From NCBI GenBank assembly GCA_963710665.1, contig CAVQBC010000007.1:62001-126000 (forward strand): a stretch of 64,000 bases of DNA, read 5' to 3'. Each line of letters starts with the position of its first letter. Within the stretch, counting starts at the first letter, position 1. This DNA is from CAVQBC01 sp963710665. Lineage in GTDB: Bacteria > Actinomycetota > Thermoleophilia > Solirubrobacterales > Solirubrobacteraceae. The notes beneath the pieces are model-generated. The model was not told where the DNA came from, did not search any database, and was given only the letters and a program-made list of their open reading frames with translations. Both the position numbers and the translations under genes were made by a program. Shown here one piece after another: positions 1-7,619 of this stretch.

Positions 1-438
1 CTGGCCGAGGACGACCCCGAGGCGGCGCTGATCGCCCTGCGCCGCGCCTGGCGCCTGTGGAACGAGCTCGGAGCGCCCTACGAGGCCGCGCGTGTCCGCG
101 TGCAGGTGGGCCTCGCGTGCCGTGCGCTGGGCGACGAAGACACGGCCGCGCTGGAGCTGGAGGCGGCCCGCGAGGTGTTCGCCGGCCTCGGCGCGGCGCC
201 TGACCTCGCGCGTCTCGATCCGCTCGTGGCAGGCCGAACGCGCGCCGCGGGCCTGTCCCCGCGCGAGCTCGAGGTGCTCCGCCTGGTCGCTGCTGGGCGG
301 AGCAACCGCGAGATCGCCGCAGCGCTCGTGATCAGCGAGCACACCGTCGCTCGCCACGTGCAGAACATCTTCGCCAAGCTCGGCGTGTCGTCGCGGACCG
401 CGGCGAGCGCGTTCGCCTACGAGCACCACCTGGTCTGA
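1..438 (+). CDS. LuxR-type response regulator, C-terminal part
   Basis: The reading frame is open from base 1, so the N-terminus lies outside the window. The visible 145 residues begin with TPR-like helices (LAEDDPEAALIALRRAW) and end with a LuxR/GerE helix-turn-helix of about 60 residues: LSPRELEVLRLVAAGRSN, then REIAAALVISEHTVARHV and NIFAKLGVSSRTAA. This layout is typical of large LAL or BTAD-type regulators whose ATPase/TPR part precedes the DNA-binding domain. The domain assignment is firm; the target genes and inducer cannot be read from this fragment. Confidence 0.9.
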   Translation: MAEDDPEAALIALRRAWRLWNELGAPYEAARVRVQVGLACRALGDEDTAALELEAAREVFAGLGAAPDLARLDPLVAGRTRAAGLSPRELEVLRLVAAGRSNREIAAALVISEHTVARHVQNIFAKLGVSSRTAASAFAYEHHLV

Positions 439-546
439 GATGACCATTGGCAAGGCCCGGCGCGATTGGTGAATCCTGGCGATGCGGTCCTTCGCCGCCC
501 GCCGTACCGTCGTCGCCGAATCGCAACCGACCGAAGGGAGTCAGCC

Positions 547-831
547 GTGACGACCTCCATCGTCGTGCTCCACCGGATCAAGGACCCCGACGCGGCGTTC
601 GCCCGCGGCGAGCGGCTCCTCGACGGCATCGGCGCGCCCCCGGGCGTGCGCCGCCTGCAGTTCCTTCCCGCGCGCGACCGCTCCGCCGTGATGTGCCTGT
701 GGGAGGCCGATGACGTGGACGCGCTCCGCGGCTACGTCGACGCGACGCTCGGCGACGCGAGCGAGAACTCCTACTTCGAGGTCGACGCCGAGTACGCGCA
801 GGGCCTGCCCGCGGCCGCGCCCGCTCGGTAG
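547..831 (+). CDS. small alpha/beta protein of unknown function
   Basis: A 94-residue protein. The GTG at 547 is chosen because a Shine-Dalgarno-like GAAGGGAG lies 6 bases upstream (533-540) and the alternative upstream frame would run into low-quality coding sequence. It starts with a beta strand (TTSIVVLHRI), has helices (DPDAAFARGERLLD, DVDALRGYVDATLGD) and a second strand (AVMCLWEADD), the pattern of a dimeric ferredoxin-like alpha-beta barrel. I do not recognise a catalytic motif. It stands alone between a LuxR regulator and a convergent histidine kinase. Confidence 0.7.
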   Translation: MTTSIVVLHRIKDPDAAFARGERLLDGIGAPPGVRRLQFLPARDRSAVMCLWEADDVDALRGYVDATLGDASENSYFEVDAEYAQGLPAAAPAR

Positions 832-836
832 CCCGG

Positions 837-2282
837 TCAGGCCACCCGCGGCGGCCAGGGCACGGCGCCCGCGACGGTCGTGCCCCGGCCGGGCGCGACG
901 TCGATCGCCACGCGCCCGCCGACCGCCTCGATACGGTCGTGCAGGCCCGCGAGGCCCGTGCCCCACGGCGTCGTGCGCGGGTCGAAGCCGTCGCCCGTGT
1001 CGTGCACGCGGAAGCGCAGGGTGCTCTCATCGCGCTGCAGGCCGATCGTCACGGTCGCGGCGGGGCCGGCGTGCTTGGCCGCGTTCTGCACGGCCTCGAG
1101 GCAGCCGAGATACACCGCCGTCTCGACCTCGGGGATGCTGCGCCCGACGTCCGCGGCGGCGATCCGGACCGCGACCGCGCTGAGCGCGCACTCGCCGTTC
1201 AGCGCGTCCACGAGGCCGCGCGAGGACAGCCTGCGCGGCGACAGCCCGTGCGAGATGCGCCGCAGCTCGTCGCCGACGCCCCCCGCCTCCTGGATCAGCC
1301 CGGCGAGCGCCGCCGCGCCCTCGGGCTCGGTCGCCTCCATGCGCTCCTGGGCGAGCCGCAGGCGGATCTGGAGCCCGACGAGCCGGTTCTGCGCGCTGTC
1401 GTGCAGCTCGGACTCGATCCGGCGGCGCTCCTCCTCGCGGGCGGTGGCGCCGCGGGCGCGGGTCGCGACGAGCTCGCGCCCTATGAGCTCGTGCTCGGAG
1501 GCCACCGCCGCGAGGCAGAGTGTGGTGAGTGCCGCGACGACGATGAAGAGCTGGAGGTTCAGCGCGCTGTCGCTCGGCGAGTGCTCGACGAAGGGCCCCA
1601 GCTCGTTCGACGCGGCCACGACCGCGATCGCCACCGCCAGGGCGACCGACAGCGTCGCGCCCTGCGGGCCGAAGCGCAGCGCCGCCCAGATCAGCGCCGG
1701 GAAGACGAGGTAGGTCAGCGGCTGGGGGGCCGAGGCGGCGAGCACGGACAGCCCGGCGACGGCGGCGATCACGAGCGCGCCCTCCCACGGGCGCGCGCGC
1801 CACGCGGGCGCCGGCGGCCTCGCCCACGCCGCGGCGAGCGGGATCACGACCAGCCCGCCGGCGAGGTCGCCGAGCCACCAGCTGCGGGCGAACACGGTCA
1901 TCTCCGCTGCCTCGATGAGGCCTCCGGCACGGACCGCGACCGTAGCGACCACCGCGCTGACGGCCGCGCCCGCCATGACCGCTACGAGCACGGCGCCGAC
2001 ATCCTGGCGGCGGTCCATCGCGGCTCGCGGGCCGGCCAGCCGCCGCAGGAGGAGCACGGCCAGCAGCACGCCGCACAGGTCCCCGGTGGCCTGGGCGAGC
2101 GCGCTCCCCGGCGGCACCGCCAGCTCGCTCGAGAGCACGTCGCCGAGGAGCGAGGCGAGGTCGCCGAGCAGGACCCCGGGCCACCACCGCAGGCCGCCCA
2201 GGTAGAGCACGGCGATCGCCATGCCGGCGGCCGGCCAGAACGCGCCGGCCGGCCCGGTGAGCGTCAGCGCCTTGCCGCCCAC
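837..2282 (-). CDS. MASE1-type sensor histidine kinase
   Basis: Membrane sensor kinase of the NarL/DesK (HisKA_3) class. Residues 1-265 contain six to eight hydrophobic helices of MASE1 type (AGAFWPAAGMAIAVLYLGG at the start). A coiled linker is followed by the phospho-acceptor box RIESELHDSAQNRL with His near residue 293, and a HATPase_c domain at the C-terminus with the G box GTGLAGLHDRIEAVGGR. The GTG at 2282 is probably not the real N-terminus: the frame continues upstream with a hydrophobic stretch (LRYAAGVLAVAAGYYALA) that would complete the first helix, but no ATG/GTG/TTG is seen there. No response regulator is adjacent; the LuxR fragment upstream is convergent. Confidence 0.88.
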   Translation of the reverse strand: MGGKALTLTGPAGAFWPAAGMAIAVLYLGGLRWWPGVLLGDLASLLGDVLSSELAVPPGSALAQATGDLCGVLLAVLLLRRLAGPRAAMDRRQDVGAVLVAVMAGAAVSAVVATVAVRAGGLIEAAEMTVFARSWWLGDLAGGLVVIPLAAAWARPPAPAWRARPWEGALVIAAVAGLSVLAASAPQPLTYLVFPALIWAALRFGPQGATLSVALAVAIAVVAASNELGPFVEHSPSDSALNLQLFIVVAALTTLCLAAVASEHELIGRELVATRARGATAREEERRRIESELHDSAQNRLVGLQIRLRLAQERMEATEPEGAAALAGLIQEAGGVGDELRRISHGLSPRRLSSRGLVDALNGECALSAVAVRIAAADVGRSIPEVETAVYLGCLEAVQNAAKHAGPAATVTIGLQRDESTLRFRVHDTGDGFDPRTTPWGTGLAGLHDRIEAVGGRVAIDVAPGRGTTVAGAVPWPPRVA

Positions 2283-2504
2283 CGCGAGGGCGTAGTAGCC
2301 GGCCGCGACCGCCAGGACGCCGGCCGCATAGCGGAGCGCCCCGGCGGAGGCCAGGGTACGGGCTCGAGTGAGTGTCGCTCCGGAGGTGAGTTGCGCGCCG
2401 GTGATCGTGAGACCTCCGTTGAGAGACGACCCTACGCCCGCGCGCCCGGCAAGTCGAGGCGCCGGCGGCAGGCCCGCGAGGCGCCGACGGCCGGCCGGGC
2501 GGGT
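2283..2504. other. gap between USP and histidine kinase genes
   Basis: About 220 bases without an assigned gene. On the minus strand the first 120 bases continue the kinase frame and encode a plausible first membrane helix, so part of this gap is probably coding. I see no terminator or operator in the rest. Confidence 0.5.
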
Positions 2505-3026
2505 CTACCGGGGCCCGGCGAAGGGCTTGAGCGCGGGCGACGACACGCGCGGCACGCTCGCCGGCGCCTGGGTCGTGCGGCCGGTGAGCGCGGGCTCGCC
2601 GTGCACCACGAGCACCGGGACGTGGCTGTGGCGCTGCAGCGCGCGGCTGACGCTGCCCAGCAGCGCGGAGCACAGCGGGCCGCGGCCGCGCGACCCGACC
2701 ACGACGAGATCGTGGTCGCCCTCGCGGATGCGCCGGCGCAGCGCGGCCACCGCCGGGCAGCGCTCGAGCACGGTGGTGAGCGGGACCTCGTCGGGCACGC
2801 GCTCCCTGGCGCGGCGGAGGATCTGCTCGGACTCGTTGGAGAGCTCGGCGGTGAGCGCCATCGCGGGGCCGGCGGTGAGCCCGGTGAACACCCAGGGCTG
2901 CGGACGCGCGACCGAGGTGAGGATCGTCAGGCGAGCGCGGCTCGCGACGGCGAGGTCGATGGCCTCGTCGAGGGCACGCTCCGCGTGGGGGGAGCCGTCG
3001 TAGCCGACGAGGATGTTCCGGAACAT
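2505..3026 (-). CDS. universal stress protein (UspA family)
   Basis: Single-domain USP of 173 residues. The start MFRNILVGYDGSPHAERAL is chosen because a GGGAGG ribosome site sits about 10 bases upstream; an earlier in-frame ATG at 3065 would add 13 residues that overlap the promoter region. The ATP-binding signature is visible late in the protein: VVVGSRGRGPLCSALLGSVS followed by HVPVLVVHG, matching the G2xG9xG(S/T) pattern of nucleotide-binding USPs. It is transcribed divergently from a MarR regulator with palindromic sites between them, which suggests that the regulator may control it. Confidence 0.92.
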   Translation of the reverse strand: MFRNILVGYDGSPHAERALDEAIDLAVASRARLTILTSVARPQPWVFTGLTAGPAMALTAELSNESEQILRRARERVPDEVPLTTVLERCPAVAALRRRIREGDHDLVVVGSRGRGPLCSALLGSVSRALQRHSHVPVLVVHGEPALTGRTTQAPASVPRVSSPALKPFAGPR

Positions 3027-3064
3027 TGGCCGTGCCTCCCAGGGGGACTGACCTGTGGACAACA

Positions 3065-3090
3065 TAGCTAGCTAATCGTTTGCTTGCAAG
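3065..3090. promoter_or_regulatory. candidate MarR operator region
   Basis: Two short perfect palindromes lie between the divergent USP and MarR genes: TAGCTAGCTA at 3065-3074 and CTTGCAAG at 3083-3090. The stretch is much more AT-rich than its surroundings. MarR proteins commonly bind such dyads in their own divergent promoter; binding here is an inference. Confidence 0.45.
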
Positions 3091-3116
3091 GGCGGGCCTG
3101 CTCTACGCTGGCCAGC

Positions 3117-3665
3117 GTGCCCGCTCCCGCTTCGCCACGTCGCGCCGTGCGCCTGCGAGACGGGGATCGCGTCGGCACGAGGGTCGGCGCCTGCGACGGC
3201 GCGGCGCCCGATCCGGTCGGCGCCGAGGAGTTCATCGACGCGCTGAACGAGTTCGCGCGGGCGGTCCGCCGGGCCCGCGGCGCGAGCACCGGCGCGGGCG
3301 ACCGCGGGCTGACGCTGTCGCAGTTCAACCTGCTCGAGCCGCTCGGGGAGCGGGGCGAGGCCAGCGTGCGCGGGCTCGCCGCCGCCGCCGGCGTGTCGGC
3401 GCCCACCGCGACGCGGACCCTCGACCCGCTGGAGCGCGGCGGCATGGTCCGGCGCCGCCGGTCGGTCACCGACCGCCGCGTGGTCACGGTGTCGCTCACG
3501 CCCGCGGGCCGCGCCGTGCTTACGGCGCAGCGGGCATGGGTCGCCGAGCGCCAGCAGGCGCTCTACGCGAGCCTCACCGCCGACGAGCGCGACGGCGCGG
3601 CGCGGCTCCTGCAGCGCCTCGCCGACCTGGTCGACGAGCTCTCGGCCGGCCCCGGCGGGGGGTGA
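3117..3665 (+). CDS. MarR-family transcriptional regulator
   Basis: Winged-helix regulator of 182 residues when started at the GTG at 3117; an upstream ATG at 3084 is possible. Residues 30-60 form the N-terminal helix (EEFIDALNEFARAVRRA), then LTLSQFNLLEPLGERGE, the recognition helices VRGLAAAAGVSAPTATRTLD and the wing RRRRSVTDRRVVTVSLTPAG, which carries the DRR motif typical of MarR. The C-terminal helices (LTADERDGAARLLQRLADLV) would form the dimer interface. It is divergent from the universal stress gene. The ligand is unknown. Confidence 0.9.
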   Translation: MPAPASPRRAVRLRDGDRVGTRVGACDGAAPDPVGAEEFIDALNEFARAVRRARGASTGAGDRGLTLSQFNLLEPLGERGEASVRGLAAAAGVSAPTATRTLDPLERGGMVRRRRSVTDRRVVTVSLTPAGRAVLTAQRAWVAERQQALYASLTADERDGAARLLQRLADLVDELSAGPGGG

Positions 3666-3676
3666 ACCCCCGCGCT

Positions 3677-3715
3677 GTCCTGCCTAGCACCGGCTGTGGG
3701 AGGGCAGGCCAGGAC
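3677..3715. repeat. 39-bp hairpin repeat, divergent copy
   Basis: GTCCTG at 3677-3682 and its complement CAGGAC at 3710-3715 bound a 27-base interior, the same ends and total length as the two copies at 41866 and 42476. The interior differs and its central stem is not conserved, so this copy is a weaker member. It lies in the 61-bp gap between two convergent genes (marR and the SRPBCC gene), a position that would suit bidirectional transcription termination. Confidence 0.5.
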
Positions 3716-3726
3716 GGTGCAGCGCT

Positions 3727-4194
3727 TCACGAGCCGCTGACACGAGTCGCGAGCTTGTCGAAGGCGGCGATCCAGCCGTCCTCGGCGTGCCCGCGACCGG
3801 CGGGCGGGTAGGGGCCGTCGGTCAGCGTCATGCGCGTCTTGGCGCCGTGATCATGGAACTCAACGCGCGTGATCGTCGGCTCGGGCATGCCCATCTCAGG
3901 CATGGGGTCGGAACGTAGGACGAGCAGCTCCGGTTCCACGAGCTCGACGATGTCGTAGCCGATCGGGAACTCGCCGCCGCCGTCGCGCCTGACCATGGTC
4001 AGCTCGTAGCGGCCGCCGACCCGCAAGTCGATCCGGACCCGGTCGCGCGGCGTCTCGAAGTGCTCCGGACCGAACCATGCGGCCACCTCGTCGGGGTCGG
4101 TCCAGGCGCGGAACACCCGCTCGCGCGGCGCCTCGAAGATGCGCGTGATCAGCACCTCCTGGTCGGTGGGGGCCACGGGGATCGAGTCACTCAT
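3727..4194 (-). CDS. SRPBCC/AHSA1-like domain protein
   Basis: A 155-residue START-like protein of the Activator-of-Hsp90-ATPase-homologue family. Diagnostic sequence: ITRIFEAPRERVFRAWTDPD near residue 17, VAAWFGPE, GGRYELTM, and the C-terminal helix GHAEDGWIAAFDKLATRV. In this family the fold makes a hydrophobic ligand cavity; a substrate cannot be assigned. It overlaps the upstream ArsR gene by 8 bases, so the two are probably translated from one mRNA. ArsR-SRPBCC pairs are a recurrent arrangement. Confidence 0.9.
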   Translation of the reverse strand: MSDSIPVAPTDQEVLITRIFEAPRERVFRAWTDPDEVAAWFGPEHFETPRDRVRIDLRVGGRYELTMVRRDGGGEFPIGYDIVELVEPELLVLRSDPMPEMGMPEPTITRVEFHDHGAKTRMTLTDGPYPPAGRGHAEDGWIAAFDKLATRVSGS

Positions 4195-4522
4195 GGTCGT
4201 GCTCTCCTTTCCGGCGCAGGTGCGCGTCGAGTCGGTCCATCCGGCCCTCCCACGTCCGCTTGCGCGACTGCATCCACTCGACCGCGTCGTCGAGCGGGTC
4301 GGCCTGCATCCGGCTCGGCCGCCATTGCGCCTCGCGGCTGCGGACGATCAGCCCCGCGCGCTCCAGCACCTTGAGGTGGCGCGAGATCGCGGGCAGCGAC
4401 ACGGAGAACGGCTCGGCCAGCTCGTTGACGGTCGCCTCGCCCTCGGCGAGCCGGGTGAGGATCGAGCGACGCGTCGGGTCGGCGAGGGCGGCGAAGGTGA
4501 GGCTGAGCTGGTCGGTGGGCAT
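4187..4522 (-). CDS. ArsR-family winged-helix repressor
   Basis: A 111-residue repressor of the SdpR-like ArsR branch: LTFAALADPTRRSILTRLAE, then VNELAEPFSVSLPAISRHLK with the recognition helix, then VLERAGLIVRSREAQWR forming the wing. No cysteine metal site is present, in keeping with the non-metal SdpR branch. It is the first gene of a two-gene unit with the SRPBCC protein. An AT-rich palindrome 12 bases upstream of the start suggests autoregulation. Confidence 0.92.
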   Translation of the reverse strand: MPTDQLSLTFAALADPTRRSILTRLAEGEATVNELAEPFSVSLPAISRHLKVLERAGLIVRSREAQWRPSRMQADPLDDAVEWMQSRKRTWEGRMDRLDAHLRRKGEHDHE

Positions 4523-4533
4523 GTAACGGATCA

Positions 4534-4543
4534 GTTAATTAAC
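4534..4543. promoter_or_regulatory. candidate ArsR operator
   Basis: GTTAATTAAC is a perfect 10-bp palindrome, conspicuously AT-rich for this genome, 12 bases upstream of the ArsR start codon and followed by ATTAAATA, a possible promoter element. Autorepressor binding is inferred from position and from ArsR family habits. Confidence 0.5.
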
Positions 4544-4602
4544 GTGACCATTAAATACGGTCGGCGCCGGCGACGCAACCCCGGATGTGGACGGCTGTCG
4601 GC

Positions 4603-5787
4603 TTAGGCCCCGGGCGCCTCGAGCAGGCCGTACGCGAGGCCGAGGTACTCGTCGGCGCGGGTGGTCAGCCGGACGAGGCCGTAGGTCGTGAGCACCGAGC
4701 GCTTGAGCCCGGCCTCGTCGGAGGCGTGCCCGGCGGCGCGCAGGCGGCGCATCAGCTCGGCGATCTCGTCGAGCGGGACCTCCTCGAGCGTGCGCGGCCC
4801 GAGCTCGCGGGCGCGGACGGCCGCCGCGTCGGGCAGCCGCACCAGGTCGTCGTCCTGCCACGGGATGTCCTCCGCGCGCGTGAGCGCGATGCGGCCGTCC
4901 CGGGAGAGCCAGTAGACGGCCGAGGACAGCGGCGCACGGGCGATGCTCGTGAGCTTCTTGCCCCCGGCGGCGCGGTTGTAGAGCCCGTACGCGCGGGTGG
5001 CCCGCATCGGCCCCTCGACGGTGACGATCTCGAGGATCGCGGCCATGATCTCCGGGCGCGGCGTGCCGCGGGGATCCCCGAGCGGCCGGCTCTCCCATGC
5101 CTCGTAGGGCTCGAGCACGATCTCCTCCCGCGGCGCGGGCGGGGCGGCCGGGGCGCCCATCGTCGCGCCGGGCGGGGGCGCCGGCGGCGCCGTCTCGAGC
5201 CACGCGGCCGCCGGCCACCGGCGCGCGGCGTCCTCGCGCGCGCCGGGCGCGGCGGGGAGCGTCACCACGGGCACGCCGGCGAGCTCGTCGAGCAGGCGGC
5301 GCTCGTCGAGCAGGACGCGGTCGGGCGGGTCCGGCCAGCCGGTGAGCGTGATCGCCGCCACTGCCAGCCCGGCGCCGCGGGCCGAGGCAAGGGTGAGCCT
5401 GGCGAGGTTCACGGCGTCGGGGCCCGCGGGCACCGCGATGACGAGCGGCAGCGCCAGCTCGAGCGCCAGGTCGCGCACCGCGTAGCGGGCGGTGAGCGGG
5501 GCGAGCAGCCCGCCGCCGGCACTGGCCACCAGCGCGCCGCCGTTCTCGCCCGCGGCGCGGACCGCGGCGACCAGCGAGGCCGGCTCGATCGTGCCGCCGG
5601 CGTGGCGCGCGGCCGTGAGCGGCGAGGCGACCGCGGCGTAGCCGTGGATCGCGGCGCCGCCGCCCAGCTTGACTGCGGCCACCGGAGACGCGTCGACGCC
5701 GCCGCGGCGCAGCACGGCGACGAGCGCCTCGGCGACGGCGTCCTCGGCCGCGCCGTGCGCGGCTCCGACGACCAGCAGTCCCGGCAC
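4603..5787 (-). CDS. BioD-like P-loop-fold protein fused to a winged-helix domain
   Basis: A 394-residue protein. The GTG at 5787 shares its G with the TAG stop of the upstream HAD gene. Residues 1-200 look like the dethiobiotin-synthetase/AAA_26 fold: a first strand GLLVVGAAHGAAEDAVAEAL, then GGALVASAGGGLLAPLT and AVAAITLTGWPD, matching the conserved EGAGGLLVPL and LGVI-type segments of BioD. The Walker A lysine is missing (GAAHGAAED replaces G-x4-GKT), so ATP use as in BioD is doubtful. Residues about 250-385 resemble the DUF3320-type C-terminal domain found on some helicase-like proteins (MAAILEIVTVEGPMRATRAY). Role unknown. Best seen as a two-domain protein of unknown function. Confidence 0.72.
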   Translation of the reverse strand: MPGLLVVGAAHGAAEDAVAEALVAVLRRGGVDASPVAAVKLGGGAAIHGYAAVASPLTAARHAGGTIEPASLVAAVRAAGENGGALVASAGGGLLAPLTARYAVRDLALELALPLVIAVPAGPDAVNLARLTLASARGAGLAVAAITLTGWPDPPDRVLLDERRLLDELAGVPVVTLPAAPGAREDAARRWPAAAWLETAPPAPPPGATMGAPAAPPAPREEIVLEPYEAWESRPLGDPRGTPRPEIMAAILEIVTVEGPMRATRAYGLYNRAAGGKKLTSIARAPLSSAVYWLSRDGRIALTRAEDIPWQDDDLVRLPDAAAVRARELGPRTLEEVPLDEIAELMRRLRAAGHASDEAGLKRSVLTTYGLVRLTTRADEYLGLAYGLLEAPGA

Positions 5788-6447
5788 TACCCGACCCCCA
5801 GCTCGTCGAGCGACTCGAGCAGCTCGGCCGTGTCCGCATAGACGCGGAACGCGCCCGCGCGGGTGAGCTCGTCGGTGCCGTAGCCGCCCGACAGCAGGCC
5901 GATGCTGAGCATGCGTGCGCGCCGGGCGGCGAGGAGGTCCCACACCGCGTCGCCCACCACGTAGCAGTCGTCGGCGTCGGCTCCGAGGCGGCGGGCGCAC
6001 TCGAGGAAGAGGTCGGGCTCCGGCTTCGCGCGGGGGACGTCGCCGCGCTCCACGACCACGGTGCCCTCCGGGACCTCCAGCACGGCCAGCGAGCCGTCGA
6101 TCTCCGGGCGCCGCCCGGAGGTGGCGATGCCGTGGACGGTCCCGCGCTCGCGCAGCTCCCGCAGCAGCGCGACGGCGCCCGGCAGCGGGTTGCGCTCCGG
6201 GAGCATCTCGCGGAACAGCTCGCCGTGGCGGTCCTGCAGGTCCTTGACCTCGGTCGTCGGTGAGCGGGCGGCCGATCTCGCGGCCGACGGCACGGGTGAA
6301 CAGCCCGCCGCTCATCCCGATCCGGCGATGGATCCGCCAGCCGTCGATCTTCATCCCGTGCTCGTCGAGCGCGCGCTGCCACGCGAACACATGCGCGTAG
6401 ACGGTGTCCACCAGCGTGCCGTCGAGGTCGAAGATCAGCGCGGGCAT
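5787..6447 (-). pseudogene. HAD-superfamily phosphatase, one-base frameshift
   Basis: Phosphoglycolate-phosphatase-like HAD hydrolase. The first frame starts at ATG 6447 with MPALIFDLDGTLVDTVYAH (nucleophile and acid Asp of motif I) and runs to GREIGRPLTDD; the second continues with EVKDLQDRHGELF and holds motif II (GIATSGRR), a motif III-like lysine (AKPEPDLFLEC) and motif IV (YVVGDAVWDLLAA). The frames join if one base of the GG at 6252-6253 is removed, giving an intact protein of about 219 residues. All catalytic motifs are kept, so a sequencing error is at least as likely as a dead gene. The downstream start overlaps its stop. Confidence 0.85.
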
Positions 6448-6458
6448 TGCGCGGCAGG

Positions 6459-7586
6459 TTAGATCGCGCGCCCGGGGTTCGACCCGGCGGTCCGCAGCGA
6501 CCGGCCGGGGACGCGCTCGCGGAGGGCGAAGCGCTCGGGCAGCTCGGCCCCGTCCAGCGCCGCCGCGACCTGCTCGCCCAGCGCCGGCCCGTGCTTGAAG
6601 CCGTGCCCGGAGCCGCCGCCCATCAGCCACACGCCGGGATGCTCGGGGTGCTCGGCGGCGATGAAGTGCGAGTCCGGCGAGAGCTCGTAGCGGCAGGTCT
6701 TGCTCCCGACCAGCGGAGCGGACGCGAGCGCGGGAAAGCGCCGCGCGAGGTAGTCGCGGGTGCGCCGTTCGTTGGCGGGGTCGGCGGCGGGCAGCGCCGC
6801 GTCGGCGGCGAGCGGCGGCCCCTCCGCGTCGGTCGCGGCCTTCGCCCCGAGGCCGTCGAGGTCGCCGGTGCCGTACATCGCGGCGTCGTAGTCGACCCAT
6901 GCGGGGACCCGCCCGATCTCCCACGACGGACCGCCCCCGAAGAAGTACAGGTCCTGCCGCGTGGTGGCGAGCTTCACGAGGGCCGGGAACAGCCCGCCGA
7001 GCCACGCGCCGCACGCCCAGACGACGACGTCGGCCTCGAGCCGCCGGCCGTCGTCCAGCGCCACCGCGCGCCCGGCCGGCCGCGCGACGGCGCGTTCCAG
7101 GCGCGCCCCGTGCGCACCCGCCCGCTCCACCAGCGTCTGCACCGCGAGGGCGGCGCGCACGACGCCCGCCTCGGGCTCGAGCAGCGCGCCGGTCAGGTCG
7201 TCTCCGGCGAAGCTGGGGTACAGGCGGGCGGTGTCCTCGGCGGAGAGCCACTCGACGGGGATGCCGAGCGCGCCCAGCGTGCGGTACGAGGCGGACTCCC
7301 AGCCGTCCTCGCCGTGCGCGAACCACACGAGGCCGCAACGCACGACGAGCTCCGCGCCGGACTCCGCCTCGAGCTCCGCCCACAGCGACCACGCCCGGCG
7401 CGCGGACGCGGTGTAGTCCACGTCCTCGCCGTGTCCGCAGCGGATCAGGCGCGACTCGCCGCCGGACGTCGCGCGCGGGTCGCCGGGCGCGAACTGGTCG
7501 ACGATCGTCACCTCGTGGCCGGCGCGCGCGAGCCACCACGCCAGCGAGGCCCCGAAGCTGCCCGCGCCCACTACGATCGCCTCCAT
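6459..7586 (-). CDS. sarcosine-oxidase-like FAD-dependent oxidoreductase
   Basis: A 375-residue DAO-family flavoenzyme. It begins with the Rossmann fingerprint EAIVVGAGSFGASLAWWLA (residues 2-20) followed by the acidic VTIVDQF. Near residue 297 it has TCRYELSPDSHF, matching the segment in monomeric sarcosine oxidase and N-methyltryptophan oxidase whose cysteine binds FAD covalently. The C-terminal GGGSGHGFKHGPALGEQVA is the second FAD contact. It most likely oxidises a secondary N-methyl amine to an imine with O2, giving aldehyde and H2O2. The substrate is not determined. It is divergent from a TauE-type permease. Confidence 0.9.
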   Translation of the reverse strand: MEAIVVGAGSFGASLAWWLARAGHEVTIVDQFAPGDPRATSGGESRLIRCGHGEDVDYTASARRAWSLWAELEAESGAELVVRCGLVWFAHGEDGWESASYRTLGALGIPVEWLSAEDTARLYPSFAGDDLTGALLEPEAGVVRAALAVQTLVERAGAHGARLERAVARPAGRAVALDDGRRLEADVVVWACGAWLGGLFPALVKLATTRQDLYFFGGGPSWEIGRVPAWVDYDAAMYGTGDLDGLGAKAATDAEGPPLAADAALPAADPANERRTRDYLARRFPALASAPLVGSKTCRYELSPDSHFIAAEHPEHPGVWLMGGGSGHGFKHGPALGEQVAAALDGAELPERFALRERVPGRSLRTAGSNPGRAI

Positions 7587-7619
7587 CAGGGGCACGCTAG
7601 AGGAGGAGCGCCGTCCGCG

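Noticed and set aside
939..3071. A 710-residue plus-strand frame over the histidine kinase and stress protein genes.
   Set aside because: It is an arginine- and alanine-rich shadow of the minus-strand genes, with no recognisable domain.
5787..6447. Programmed frameshifting in the HAD gene.
   Set aside because: No slippery heptamer, stop codon or downstream stem at the shift was seen, and similar single-base breaks occur in two other unrelated genes.
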